Of a stretch of DNA of 64,000 nt, positions 1 to 16,239 are shown in pieces. Below the pieces are notes generated by a model, which worked only from the letters and a program-made list of their open reading frames with translations, searched no databases and was not told where the DNA came from. Location: contig NC_034414.1 in the NCBI RefSeq assembly GCF_002078875.1, positions 11,334,225-11,398,224 on the forward strand. The letters are read 5' to 3'. This DNA is from Numida meleagris. Its lineage: Eukaryota; Chordata; Aves; Galliformes; Numididae. The position numbers were made by a program, and so were the translations under genes. The number at the start of each line of letters is the position of its first letter. Positions within the stretch are counted from its first letter, which is position 1.

Positions 1-310
<310 letters not shown>

Positions 311-906
311 TCAGTTCTCATCCTATTAAAACTGCAACCCCTGCAAAAGGAGGAGGGTTGCCAGTTGATGTTTGTCTGAAGGCTGAATTAATCTATAGAA
401 TTCATCGATAACCCTGTTCTCTTCTTTCGTTTTGTTATAAATACAACCACTGAAGTCTTGCCATAGCCTGATCCAGAGGTATCTGAGTAAAACCATGGAC
501 TCAGTGTTCAAACTTACATGTTTAACACAACGTTTATCCGAAGCTTAAGTGGGAAGCTTTTAAAGTATTGATAACATCAAAATGAACAAAGAAGACAAAA
601 AAAATCTGATTTGGGCATGAAACTCTATGTCAGACAGACATCGGTTCTGAAAGAGCACCTACAGTTACTTTGGCAGATAGAGCATATTATCACCTTAACA
701 TTAGCATAATGAGAATTTTTGACAATGTTTCAATGGCTTTTTCAGGAGCAAGGGGAAATGTTTTTGTGGCTTACATTAAAAACATTCACACCTTAGGAAT
801 ACCTTCTGTATCCACCTCTCTTGAATGATCTTTGAGTTCAAACTGGTATGCTACTTTCTAATATTAGATAGTGTAGTGGTAGCTGGAATTACATTAACAG
901 GTAGAA

Positions 907-923
907 TAGCTAGCTAGCTAGCT
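907..923. repeat. (TAGC)n microsatellite
   Basis: About four tandem copies of TAGC. The unit contains the self-complementary AGCT, so the block is also palindromic. Confidence 0.9.
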
Positions 924-1673
924 GCAGAAACTTGATCTTTCAGAGATCATGAGGCTCCCAAGTGTTTTCAGAATTGAACAAATCATAATTTTTATATATC
1001 CAAGGCATTTATTTAAAATACCTGTTCGTTTTTCACAAGTGTTTCTATATATTTTACAAGTACACTTGAGCTGTAGATTGTGAGTAAGTGGTTTGTAGTA
1101 TTTAGTCACAGTTAAAATTTACTATTTGAACTTTAGGACTGATAATCGAAATTTTACAGTTCTTGATGCAGTTTCTTGACTGCTTAAGGGAGTCTTCATA
1201 CACAGGTTTCAGATTAATTTTGTTTCATTACTTAATACGCTTTACTTCTTAATTAAAGAAGCTTGAATATGGGTCCAAAAATTTCATATTTTGGGTGAAA
1301 CTAATGGTACACTTAGGCTAAACTGCTGAAAACCACATTTGGATTTGCCTTCTTGCCTGACTTCTGGTTTATTCTACCCCATTGAGACACTGAATGGTCC
1401 TTGGCCCTGGTTCAACAAAGTGACTGAAAACTTACTTTTTTTAAGTATTGTACATTGTAGCACTGGACTGAAATAAACACATGAAACATCATTTCTGTGC
1501 ACCTAGTTTCTAAGCAGGCTCTACATGCACGAAAAGCTACTTTTTGCTTCTTTAATCCAGAGGCCAAAATTTAAGAGTTAACTTTGCATGTATGCTTCCA
1601 TTTGATGTCTGTGGAGAAGATATTGATAGAAATCTTTTAAATGCATTTCATATATGCACATTTATTTACTTCT

Positions 1674-1744
1674 GTGTATATATTTTTATGTATATGTTAA
1701 TATGTTAATATTATTATATTATTATTATATATGTTAATATATGT
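1674..1744. repeat. TA/TTA low-complexity stretch
   Basis: About 70 bases of almost pure A/T, with interspersed TATATG, TTAATATG and TTATTA units. Confidence 0.85.
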
Positions 1745-1946
1745 TCACTGCTGTATCATCTCAGTTACTCTTGTAAATCCTCACCATTCAAACATTATTT
1801 GAAAATCTTTCCTGTATATCTTCTCTCCATTTTAAACAGAAATGTAGATCCAAGTATCTATTTAATTCAGATGTGAGTGTATTCATGCTGACATTTCACA
1901 CACAGAACTTGCCAGTTTTCTTCTTTCCCAAGGACAGATTAGTTAC

Positions 1947-2127
1947 CTAAAGAGGATCCTCTTCCCAGAGATCCACCAAGGGGGCTGGGGATACCGCTCT
2001 TGTTCGTCACTGTCACTGGACTGCTTTTGCTAGCTGGGAAGAGGTTCTGTGTTGGAGATGTTGGGGATTTGACTGGTTCAGCTGTCTTGGGTCGGGCTGA
2101 AAGATTCAGTGGCTGGGCTGCTTCATC
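1947..2127 (-). CDS. SOX6: SOX6 internal coding exon D, with the PLNLS CtBP-binding motif (181 bp)
   Basis: The exon reads [20 protein letters not shown], then [20 protein letters not shown], then [20 protein letters not shown], and ends with one base (G) of an aspartate codon. PLNLS (2112-2098) is the PxDLS-type motif through which SOX6 recruits the corepressor CtBP2 in mammals, so the segment supports the repressor role. The acceptor is CTTGTAG|GATG and the donor is TTTAG|GTAACT. The N-terminal half is very close to the mammalian sequence, whereas the [10 protein letters not shown] stretch differs from the form I remember (SPVNLPNKSS). The many SP and TSP sites are typical of a phosphorylated, disordered linker. 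Confidence 0.96.
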
Positions 2128-6288
<4,161 letters not shown>

Positions 6289-7689
6289 TTATTGCCCTGC
6301 TGTTTCTTCTCTTGAAGGAATGAGAGATTTTTTTCAGTACTTTCTTACTTTTACTTTTTCCCTTCTCATTATTATCAAAAAAAAGGAAAAAAAAAAGACT
6401 AGCAAACTCCCACACACTGATACCTTCTTAAATTTGACTTTTAGCTGATTTCTTTTTCCCTCTTTTAGTAACTACTGTCTCCCTTAGTGATGGTAAAGAG
6501 CAAAGTGTTGTACCATGCCCAAGTATGCAAAAAAAATTGGCAATATTGTAAGACTAGTTTTGATAAAGAAGCATCAACCCCCATCAGAAACAGTCAATGT
6601 TTCGGGCCTTCCACAGAATGCCAACTACGGAACCTCTGCTGGGAGCTCACATGGGAAGCCTTTGCTACCAAAAGGCAATGCTACTGCTTCTCCAGATATC
6701 AATGAAAGCTAAAGCAGGCAACAGGGTGTGTCTCAGTCTCAGGGTACAGTGATTGTTATTTTTAAATTCTATAAATGCTAACAGGAATGTAGACCTTAAA
6801 AATTCCCTGTAAATAGTGGTAAACAGACAGAAATATCCTCATGGAATATGCATCCATCTTTTCAAAAAGTTTAACTGAAACATAATAAAATACCTGTGCA
6901 TTAAACTATTCCGCCAAACTAAAGCGTTTACTGATCAAAACCAGGTAGGTTTATTTTTTTCCCAGTGACCAAACTTAAACCCTCACCTCGAATTAGCATC
7001 AGCAATAATTCTTCTAACGTAAACAGGGAAGATCCTAATCCCTCTTCCACACATAAATCTATATAAACTTTGCCTTATTAGTGAGAAAAAAAGCCAGGTG
7101 GTTTGTATGTAATTTCCAACATTACTATCATTCAGATGGACAAATAAAAAAAATTACAGTAATCAAAAGCAGACCTTTCAGCACATGTAATTAAATGAAA
7201 GCTTAATAAAGAATAATTTGCAAGAGCCAGATGTGCTTATGTCATAATTGTTGCTTTCTTTGGAACCATTTTTCTAATGTAACAAGCCTCCACAGAAATG
7301 AAAGTTACACAATACTGTAAGCTCAGTGACTCAGTGGCGAGACAACCGTGTGAAGGAGGGGCACAGTCACAGCTCTGGGTGACAAATGGAAGTTGTTGTT
7401 TGTTTGTGTGTTTGTTTGTTTCCTGCCAGCCCTTTTCAATATCATGTGCAGGCTTCAAAAGGATCACAGATAAATATTTTGAAACCACCAGTGTTTTGAT
7501 ATTTTGGGTAAGATACTTTTTTTCCCCAGTTCTGAAAAATGGAAATGCAGTGTGTACGGCAGTTGCTTTTGTCCCCCTTCTGCTGGGGACAAACCCCTTT
7601 GGCAGAGGCCTATAAACAAATGGCACAACCTGCGGCTAAATCCAAGGTTGCTGACCAGGATGCACTGTTTGCACGAGCCCGCCAGCTGC

Positions 7690-8395
7690 CCTCACCCTCA
7701 CCCTCCTCCCCAAGAATGGGGAGAAAATAAGAAGTTGATTGTCACAGACAAGGAGAGGGAGGTCATTTACCACTTGCCCTCACTAGGAAAACAGACTCAA
7801 CTTAGGGAAAAATTATTTAATTCAGTGGCAGTGACAATGGAGTCAGGTGATGAGAAACACAGAGAAAAACTAAACCTCATTTCCAAGACGCTCCTCCTTA
7901 GCTCCTCTTTGTGGCCTACTCCCAGCTCTTGTAGCCCTCCCTTCCACTCCGGGCCTGGGTGCTTCCAGGGTGCTTCTCACTCCTCACTGCCATGCAGGAT
8001 TTTTCCATTTTTTCCATTTTCATTTCCTGAAACACATTTTCCCTGTGGCACTACACTTGGGGGGCTTGGCTGTGTTCCACGGTGACCGCTGGAACCGGTC
8101 AGAACCAGACGGAACCAGTTAGGCGCAGCCCTCGCCCTGTCTCACACAGGTTGCCCTGCAACCTGCTGCCGGCGCCTGGCACAGGCCTGGTGCTTGTGGA
8201 AAACTGAGCCAGTAGCCCACCAGGGAACAAGTACCGGGTGTCTGTCCCATCAAGCACTGGCTGCACTTGTGCAGCTGGGTGCTGAGCAAACACTCTGAGA
8301 TCAAGGCAGAGAGGGACGTTTGGTGCACGGGTCGCCCAGGGCTTGGTACTTTGCATCTGGGCAGGACGAGCAACCAAGACGACTGCCATGGTTAA
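7690..8395. mobile_element. GC-rich segment resembling avian endogenous-retrovirus LTR DNA (degraded)
   Basis: Base composition changes abruptly from AT-rich intron to a C/G-rich block of about 0.7 kb, then back. The stretches AAGGAGAGGGAGGTCA (near 7750-7765) and AAACAGACTCAACTT (7788-7802), with a following GATGAGAAACACAGAGAAAA, resemble an LTR-associated repeat family I remember from bird genomes. No gag, pol or env frame is recognisable. Open frames at 7504-8085 (+) and 8099-8389 (-) show no known domain. The boundaries are approximate and I saw no target-site duplication. The alternative is a lineage-specific GC-rich regulatory block. Confidence 0.4.
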
Positions 8396-8536
8396 GGAAA
8401 CGTAAACATGAAAAGCACAATGAAATTAGTTATCCATCACTCTCCTCCCAGTATCCTGGGGTATTTATTGGCTGTACAGCAAATAGCAGGGATGAAATAG
8501 TCCTAAATGGAGGTAGAAAATAAACATAACAAAGAA

Positions 8537-8570
8537 TTTTATATATGTATATATTTATATATATATAAAA
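8537..8570. repeat. TA-rich microsatellite
   Basis: Interrupted TATATA run of about 34 bases, lying about 140 bases beyond the GC-rich LTR-like block. Confidence 0.9.
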
Positions 8571-9016
8571 TTACTGCGTTACTCCAAAGTAACAGGATTG
8601 AGTTTAGCCTGGCATTTCTATAAATTCATTTTATACAATAAAAGCAAATGTAAAAATAAGTAACAGTACTTGTCTTTCTGGTTTGCTTTGACTTTAAAGT
8701 AAAATTATTCCATAGATGAGTGTAAACCTTGCAAGAATTCACACTAGAGCTAGCAAAACAGCATGAGTACTGGAAGGTTGTATAACTTCTGTTAAATACC
8801 AGTTTGTATGGGGAGGTAGCCAACCTGGAAAACCTCAGTGTTGCAGAGCGAAAATGGATATTTTTGCAAATACCACTGTTGTGACATGAAATCTAGGACC
8901 TCACATTGAGATGGGAAGGTTGTGAAGCTTGTATTTGCAAGATTAAGGAGAAAAAAAAAAAAAACAAACAGTGAATGAATGCTGATTGTTGGTTTTTAAT
9001 GCTGAAAAGGAAAATC

Positions 9017-9041
9017 TTCAATGGAATTTTTTTCCATTGAA
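9017..9041. repeat. Small inverted repeat, 10-bp stem and T5 loop
   Basis: TTCAATGGAA at 9017-9026 is exactly complementary to TTCCATTGAA at 9032-9041, across five T residues. No function is evident. Confidence 0.85.
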
Positions 9042-10376
9042 ATTCAAACCCACCAGCTATTGAGTAGTGTCTAAAAAAAATTAACCTACCTCAAACACTG
9101 AAGCATATATTCTTTTCACGATATCTCTAGCACATAAAGAGAACAGTTTTATATAACCCTCATGCCAACCACTGACTCAGAAGGCTCCTGATTACTAATT
9201 AGATATTCAAAACCATCAAGTATTCATGATTGTTTTAAGAAGCCTTAAAATATATATAGCTTGATGTATTTATTTTTTTTAAAAGGTCACTAAGTTAGAT
9301 TCTTACAATCCAGTTCTTAGCATTCAAAGACAAGTAGGGTTGATTTTGGGTTACTGAGTGCTGCTGCATAGATAACAATTTTGCAAATCAGCTTGTTTAA
9401 GGAACATGAGCAAGGATGTAATTTTACACCTTAGAGAACCACATTTTTTTGTCATATCATGATCTGACACAGAAGAGTAGGACTTTGAAAAGCTGCAAGC
9501 TTCTCTTAAGGCAGTGGCAAGTGAAATGTCACGCTTGGGCAATTAAAAGCTTATCAACCTAAGCTCTTGTTACCAAAACTCTATTCCAGTCCTAACCAAC
9601 TAAAAATTAGAGGAGAATTTATGAAAATCGGAGGTCACTGTGAGTTGGAATGATGTCCCTCTACCAAAAGAAAAAGAACAGTTGAGTGTGAGAGCACTGT
9701 ACTCAGCATGCAAACAGCACAGCACAAGTATATACTGATTTTTTTGTACCCTGGAAACAGCAAAATTCATGCCAAACCCTTGTTATAGCTTAGAGCTACA
9801 ATTCAAGAAGAATAAGTAAGGAATATAATAATAGGAAGAAGGGTGGGGTAGAGAAAGTGGGGAAACATTCCCTGCTTTAGAAATTGCCTATGGCATTTGA
9901 TGAATTATTTCTGCTACACTATTTCTAAAAAAAAATCATCCACAATCTAAAATTTGTCAGACAAAACTGTGAACTAATAATAGCACATCTTGACTTATCA
10001 AAATGTTAAAACCTCTCTTATCATCTAAGTTTCACAACACATTTTTGTGAGATATTTTCACGATACACATGAATAATTGCCTTTACCGTCAATGTTCACT
10101 CATGTCTTGCCAGAAGACAAAAGCCTTAGGCCTAAACATCCTTCTCTCAGGTTTCTGCAATTTTTTTTCAATAGTTCATCAACCATTTTTTTCAACTAGC
10201 TTTCAATAATCAAAATGCTTTCAATATCTCAGGTCCCTTTCTGGTACAACTTTTTGCCTGCACATGGGCCAGTAATGTTCATCCCACACCAGCTCTGCTG
10301 AATGACAGTGAGAACAAAGCAAATGAGCTTTCTATGCGCTAAATGTTATTTTTAAAACAGAAACACTGGTACTTAC

Positions 10377-10399
10377 CTCATGGGCTGTAGCCTCTGTGT
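10377..10399 (-). other. Candidate 23-nt microexon (splice-site pair only)
   Basis: On the minus strand a 23-base segment lies between an acceptor-like ATTCGTTTAG and a near-perfect donor GAG|GTAAGTAC. It lies in the intron between the SOX6 exons at 28292 and 6216. Both flanking exon ends are phase 0, so inclusion would shift the frame and bring a TGA into the next exon. Splice-site quality is the only evidence. Confidence 0.2.
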
Positions 10400-10588
10400 C
10401 TAAACGAATGAATAAAGGTGAAGAATTTTTGAGAATTGAATGTTACAGATATAACACATGGTGAGGAAAATAGAATGGGCCTTAAATCAACACAGTTAAG
10501 GGAGATTTACACTGACAACAACTTGTTAACTTTGTGACAGGCTGTTTTACCACCTAACACAGAATTATGATAATCATAATCTTCTTAC

Positions 10589-10610
10589 CAGTGGCTTGTC
10601 AATGGCAGGC
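10589..10610 (-). other. Candidate 22-nt microexon (splice-site pair only)
   Basis: On the minus strand a 22-base segment lies between a good acceptor (TCTTTTTCCACAAG) and a strong donor (CTG|GTAAGA). It is about 190 bases upstream of the similar 23-nt candidate at 10377-10399. Read in SOX6 phase it gives Ala-Cys-His-stop, so inclusion would truncate the protein. There is no evidence that it is transcribed as an exon. Confidence 0.2.
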
Positions 10611-13600
10611 CTTGTGGAAAAAGAAGATATTTCAATAAAGAGAAAGCGATTAACTGCACATAAGAGAGAGGCACTTTCTTTAGGTAGGTAAGCCCAGGAA
10701 AGAAATGAGCACAGCAGTTGCACTTGTATGTACAAGAATGAAAAGGCAAGGATTCGACATTTCAAATGAATGCACTGGTGAGGGAAAATTCAGTCACAGT
10801 GGTGGAGTGATAATTCATATGTCTTTCTTTGCAGTACAGTTCTGAAGAAACTATAACAAATATGAGAAGTACAGAGATAAGAAAGAAAGTGAATGAAATA
10901 CTCAGTGTAATGTATAATCAAAGAGCAGGTGATGAGGGCTGACCTAGCACAGTGAATTGCAATGGATATACTTGGAAAATGTCCTAAAGAGAAACAATGC
11001 AGTGGAAGGTAGATTGACCCAAGGAGGAAGAAGGGATTGGTTCTAGAAATCCTTTTATTTTCTTTTACTAAAAGATTTATGACCAAAATGAAAAGACAGT
11101 CCTTTTTCCATATTTGTACAAGATTTCTCCAAAGGTGCTAGGCTTTTTTTTGCCCTCAGAAAAAGATGCTAAACATTATGGACACTGATTAAGTCTAAAG
11201 TCTTCTATTACTAAAAATGCAAGTCCTGTGTTACATCTCAACAAATACATTTGCTACAGTAAGTGACGCTGAACAATAAAACTACTGAGAATCAAGTGGG
11301 AATTCTTATTTGTCAGCATTTTAAATGAATTGTGCAAAGCTGAAATATCTTATTTATAGAGATGAAAGTTCAGCTATTTAGACAATGAGTAATTTGGTTT
11401 CCAAAGATGAAAAACTCTAAGGAGTGACTGCAAGTGCTGTTGAAATCCTGCACTACAAGAGGTAATGCAGTTCTTTTTTTTCCACAGTATATTTAGTACA
11501 TAGAGCTGCAAAGCTGTAATTCTAGATTTTTCTTTCCAAGTTTATAACATGCAATAGTAATGCTTAGAACCATCTAATCACTAAGGGTCTTACAAGTTCA
11601 GCAAAATCAGCAACATCTTTACTATTTTGAACACTCATTTCTGAAAAGAAGCTACCCAAAACAAAAAATCCCACCTGTAGTGGGACGCTTTTTTTCCTTT
11701 CTTTTTTCAATTATGCTTGCAAAAGTACTTAAAATAAGCTTGATGTCAAACAGGCAAAAGGAAACAGAGTCTCTGAAAAAGTTTTCTTCTGTTTGAAGAA
11801 TGGATTAGTGCTAAACCAATGTTTTGGATATCATAGATAATAACTACGGAAATAAATGTTCTCTGCTGATCTGAGCCCAGTATCACTAGTACATCCTCCA
11901 GCAGTCTAGGCCAGGAATATCTTCAAAAAGCAGTGCAAAACCATAATTATCTTAATTAAAAAAAAATCACACACAGCTTAACTTATTTGCAAGAATCATT
12001 TCTATAGTAACGCTAATTGTACATATTCCTTACTATTTTTTAAATAAATGTCTTAAAAAAATAAATTAGATGTTTTCTACATCAGATATGTTCAGAAACT
12101 AACAGGGCAGTTGAGGAATCTATTTCAGCACTAAGGTTAAAAAAAAAAAAAGGGTTATTGGATTCTGCATATAAAAAGATCACTGGCTGTCTTTGTTTGA
12201 AGATGCCTTTTGATGCAGTTCCTTAGAGTGAGAGGTAGGTTAACAGAAAATGGCATCCAGAAACACGAGACAGCCAAAGTAACTCATCAGCAACTTAACC
12301 ATGTGACAAACCCAGGGGCAACTTGGAGGCAGCTACCGCCTGTAGAGTCTGCCAAGAAGCCAGATGCCATCACCAGAAAAACACCTTCCAGAGCTCAGCA
12401 TCTGTGTTCTGGGACCGCTCCCCCCACAAAAGGAGAAGGAGGAAGAGAAGAAGGAAGGAAAGGTGTGTACACTAAAAAAAAAATGTACATACACATAAAA
12501 GCAACTCTTCGTTGTAAAAAAAAAAAAAAAATCAATGCTTTTGCTGATGACAACAAGATCCCTGCAAATTATCAGATTAAGCAGTTATGCTAGAAGTGCA
12601 TGTTTTATTTGGTTTTGCAGTGTATTTGTGTAGATGCTACCTGCTAAAATAGTGAATTTTATAATTATCTTTTGATTAAATTGGGATGTCTCAGTAGCAT
12701 TTTCTCAGTTTGTTCTAAGAAAAATGTTAAAAAAGAAAAATAAAGTGAGTTTTAGAGATGTGCAAGCAAGTGCTGTGCAAAAGAGGGAAAGACTCTCATT
12801 TCCACATGTGCCACGACACAGACAATAGTAACCTGCTATTTGAGAACCAACAAGTATGCAACATGAACTTAACTCAAACACTTATGCTAAATAACAGAAC
12901 TGTTTGGCTTTATTTGGGTTTATCTGAAATAATGTCGATCAAATACAGCCACAAGAAGTAGGAGTAACGTTTACGAAAAGTCTTTGATTTAGAAAGAATA
13001 TAAATAACAATACGCTGCAAAAAATTATTTTTATCTCTAGAACACAGGTGGCTTAAGATATGTTCATGACTTCCATTTAACAGCATCATTTGTTTCCTTC
13101 CCTTTTTTTTACAGGCCTAACCTCTCCACAGTGGATGTAACATCCTGATTTTAAAACACTTATATTACCCTACAGCAGTGTCTGCTCATTGTTAGAGTGA
13201 AAATGGCCTCTACTTCTTATAACACTGCACCAAATACCTTTGCAAAAGGCCTTAAGGTGTAACACAAGTGGGCAGCCAATGAATTATCATAATGAATGTC
13301 ACAGTAACAAAGTCTGTTGCAGTGATTATTTATGTACTTGCTGGCTAATGTGCTCTCGGATTTATTACAGCCTAATATGTATGGGCAAACAAACTAACTT
13401 GAATTTGTGAAAATACAAATACATTCTGTGTTTATAGGCAGAGTTACAAGACTTCAGTTTTCCATATACGTTCTGGTGTGCACATACTGAAAAAAAATTC
13501 TAAAAGAATAATTTTATCCATTATTCCTATTCATTCTCTTCCTTCGCTGAATTATTAACATGAGTATTTTCAGTCTCTGTCACCGCTATTCTATGTAATC

Positions 13601-14597
13601 TCATGGGAAGTTTTTTCATTTGGCCCTAAATTCCACTCAATGTTTATTTCCTTAGGAGACACAAATGTCTGTTTTGCTCTTCTCTAAGGCTGCAAAGTAA
13701 CAGATACCTGAATTTCATCACCAACTGCCTGCTGGTTCCCAACTCCTTTTACTGACCACAGATTCTTTGTACTGGATCAGAAAAAGAAAAATCACCCTCA
13801 TAGCTTCTACTGCCCTGCTGTGGATAATGGCCAACCTATAGCAAAGATAAAAGAATTTCTACACTTTTTAGATACTGCAGCTTGTATTGTTGTAGCACTG
13901 CAGAGTCAAGATCGCCTTATGCAAAATAACAGCTTTATTTTGTTAAAAGGGCCTAACTTTAAGTGGACCGTGGAATATTTATGGCTCTCAGTAGTCCTTT
14001 GAAAGAGTTATCTTATGTTTTTATGCCGATCATGGGTCAGAGGTTCAAATCAGCACTTCTTTCTGTCACTCCTTATATGTTTTACTATAATTTACAGCTC
14101 AGCAAGAGGACTCATAAAACAAAAGTGTCTATTTTACTTCAGCAACTAATTCTAGCTAATCAAAGCTTTCCAGCAAAACAACCCAGCATGAAACTCTGCG
14201 TGGAAAATATGCAGAGAACAAAGCGTTTTGTCAAATAACACATCTCATGATGTAAACACATATGTCTCTTATAGGAAATTTTATCGCTTCCACATTATCG
14301 GCACACAAAAGGAGCATTCTTGTCGCAGACCCGGTGCGACTGTGGAGTCATCGTCATTGGAAACAAGAGCCTGATTAGGTTCCCACACAGATATGAATAG
14401 ATTTTCTTTTTTTAGTGTAATGCTGCCTTTCTTATTTCTTAAACAGACCAGTAATTGTGGCTGTAAAAACAGTGAATTGTGTTAGGACGACATTTGTTTC
14501 TTCATATTTTTTTTAGCTACCCAGCGACACCAATTATCCCATATGGTTGTCCTCTTCTGGAAAGTCTGAGTTAATCCACAGCTGTGAAGATGAAGAC

Positions 14598-14628
14598 GGA
14601 CCCAGCAGGCTCTAAGTCTGGTGGGTCC
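14598..14628. repeat. Imperfect inverted repeat in a CpG-containing patch
   Basis: GGACCCAGCAG (14598-14608) and CTGGTGGGTCC (14618-14628) can pair with one mismatch across a 9-base loop. A second short pair, GTCCA/TGGAC, follows within the next 40 bases. The surrounding 14280-14700 is less AT-rich than its flanks. Confidence 0.7.
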
Positions 14629-16221
14629 CTTGTCTGTTAATAAAGTCCACAGTCTGCTGGACAGATGTTAAGAGGATCTGTTAAATAAGTCAGTGACAAA
14701 GATCCAGACTTCTGCTGGGGAAAACAATTAGCGAGACAGTATCTATTCCTCATAGATTTTCATCTTTTGCAGAGGCAAAATGTCACTATCTGATAGAGAA
14801 CAGTCCCACAGCATGTATAATAGTCCTACTCAAAATATGAACGAATTAAGAGATCCATTGGTGCATGTTCTGAAAAAGTGATAGACTTTTTTGTCCTTGA
14901 CTTATTCCTGAGTGCTACAGCTCCTGTATTATTATTGGTGCAGGACTAAAATACAAGTTTGGTTTTATTTGTCATAGTATGCACTTGTATTGGCAGAGCC
15001 TGAATAAGTGCTGTCAGCTATAAAATATCCACTTCAATTTTCAGTGTAATGGCAAATGTAAACTGAAGATGAAATTACCATTTGATTAATCTTTCTTTAA
15101 ATGTTATTAACATTTCTTATATTTAAATAAAGGATTTACAGACAATACATTCTGGTCCCAAAGATGATGCTGATATTCTTGGAAAAGGGAAGAACTCAGA
15201 AAATGAAATGGTATGTGCAGCAAGATTCATGTTTAGAGACTTACTCTCTTTTCCTTGCCCATAACTATCATCGTGGCCTGACAGCATAAATATCCAATAC
15301 CAAAGTCTCTCTCAGTTATAGTCATGTAAATTTGGAGAACACTGTGCAGCTAAAATACTTGGACCAGCGCAACAAAGATCTAACCTGCCTTCAGGCACAT
15401 GTGCATTAAGATGCTCTTAGAACCACTTATGTTTCATTTTGAAACTCTGTTTCTCATTCTCTTGACCTCATCCTGCTTTGACATAACTAAGTAGAAATGG
15501 CCATCAAAACAGCTCGCTCTGCTTTGCTGCCTAAATGCAGGCAAGTCTCACTTATGCATTATTCCTGAGATCATATTCCTTAGAAATCAAATGGCTTTGA
15601 TTACAATGAATTATGACAATTAAATACAATCTGTCAGCAACTGCCTGTTCAGAACCTGTTTACTGTAAAGCTGTGGGCAAAGCCAAGAAAGAATGCTTAG
15701 AGCTCAAACAAATTATCAATCACTGCAAGTTGCTAAGACAATGTATATAATTTGGCACCTGGTCATTGCCTCTGTAATACTGTATTTTTTCCCCTTAGAA
15801 AATAAAGCAGTTGGTTTACTAGTTTTACAGCATCTTGACAAGTTTTCCAGACAATATCACACCACCACCCTACGAGGCTGCTGGGAATTTTTAAGGAGAC
15901 AGTATCAAAATTACCAAAAAAATATGAATTCAAAGACGTATCCTAAAATTTATACAATTAAACATTAGGTATCTCACATCAACATAGAATATAGATAACA
16001 TTGGGTCTGCTGTAATAAAATAAGTACGCATCTCACAAATGTCCGAGTCTGTGGTATTTAAATTAGACTTTCTATTTTTTTTTCAACATGACAGAGTCAA
16101 AAATCTAACCCTGTAGGTACTGGTCCTATGGCCCTCAGAGAGAAAGCTACATTTCTGCCATGTCAGAAAAGAAAAAAGGCAGGCCAAGAGCTCATTGGGG
16201 GGAACAATGTAACAGCTACTA

Positions 16222-16239
16222 AATATATATATATATATT
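16222..16239. repeat. (TA)n microsatellite
   Basis: Uninterrupted AT alternation of about 18 bases. Confidence 0.9.

Noticed and set aside
7504..8085. 193-codon plus-strand open frame, the longest in the window
   Set aside because: It overlaps the GC-rich LTR-like block, where stop codons are rarer. The product is Pro/Ser/His-rich with no known motif.
8099..8389. Overlapping minus-strand frames of 96 and 84 codons
   Set aside because: Same GC-rich block; two frames open at once points to composition rather than coding.
12210..12593. 127-codon plus-strand open frame
   Set aside because: Ends in Lys runs from two poly-A stretches, matches no family and has no splice context.
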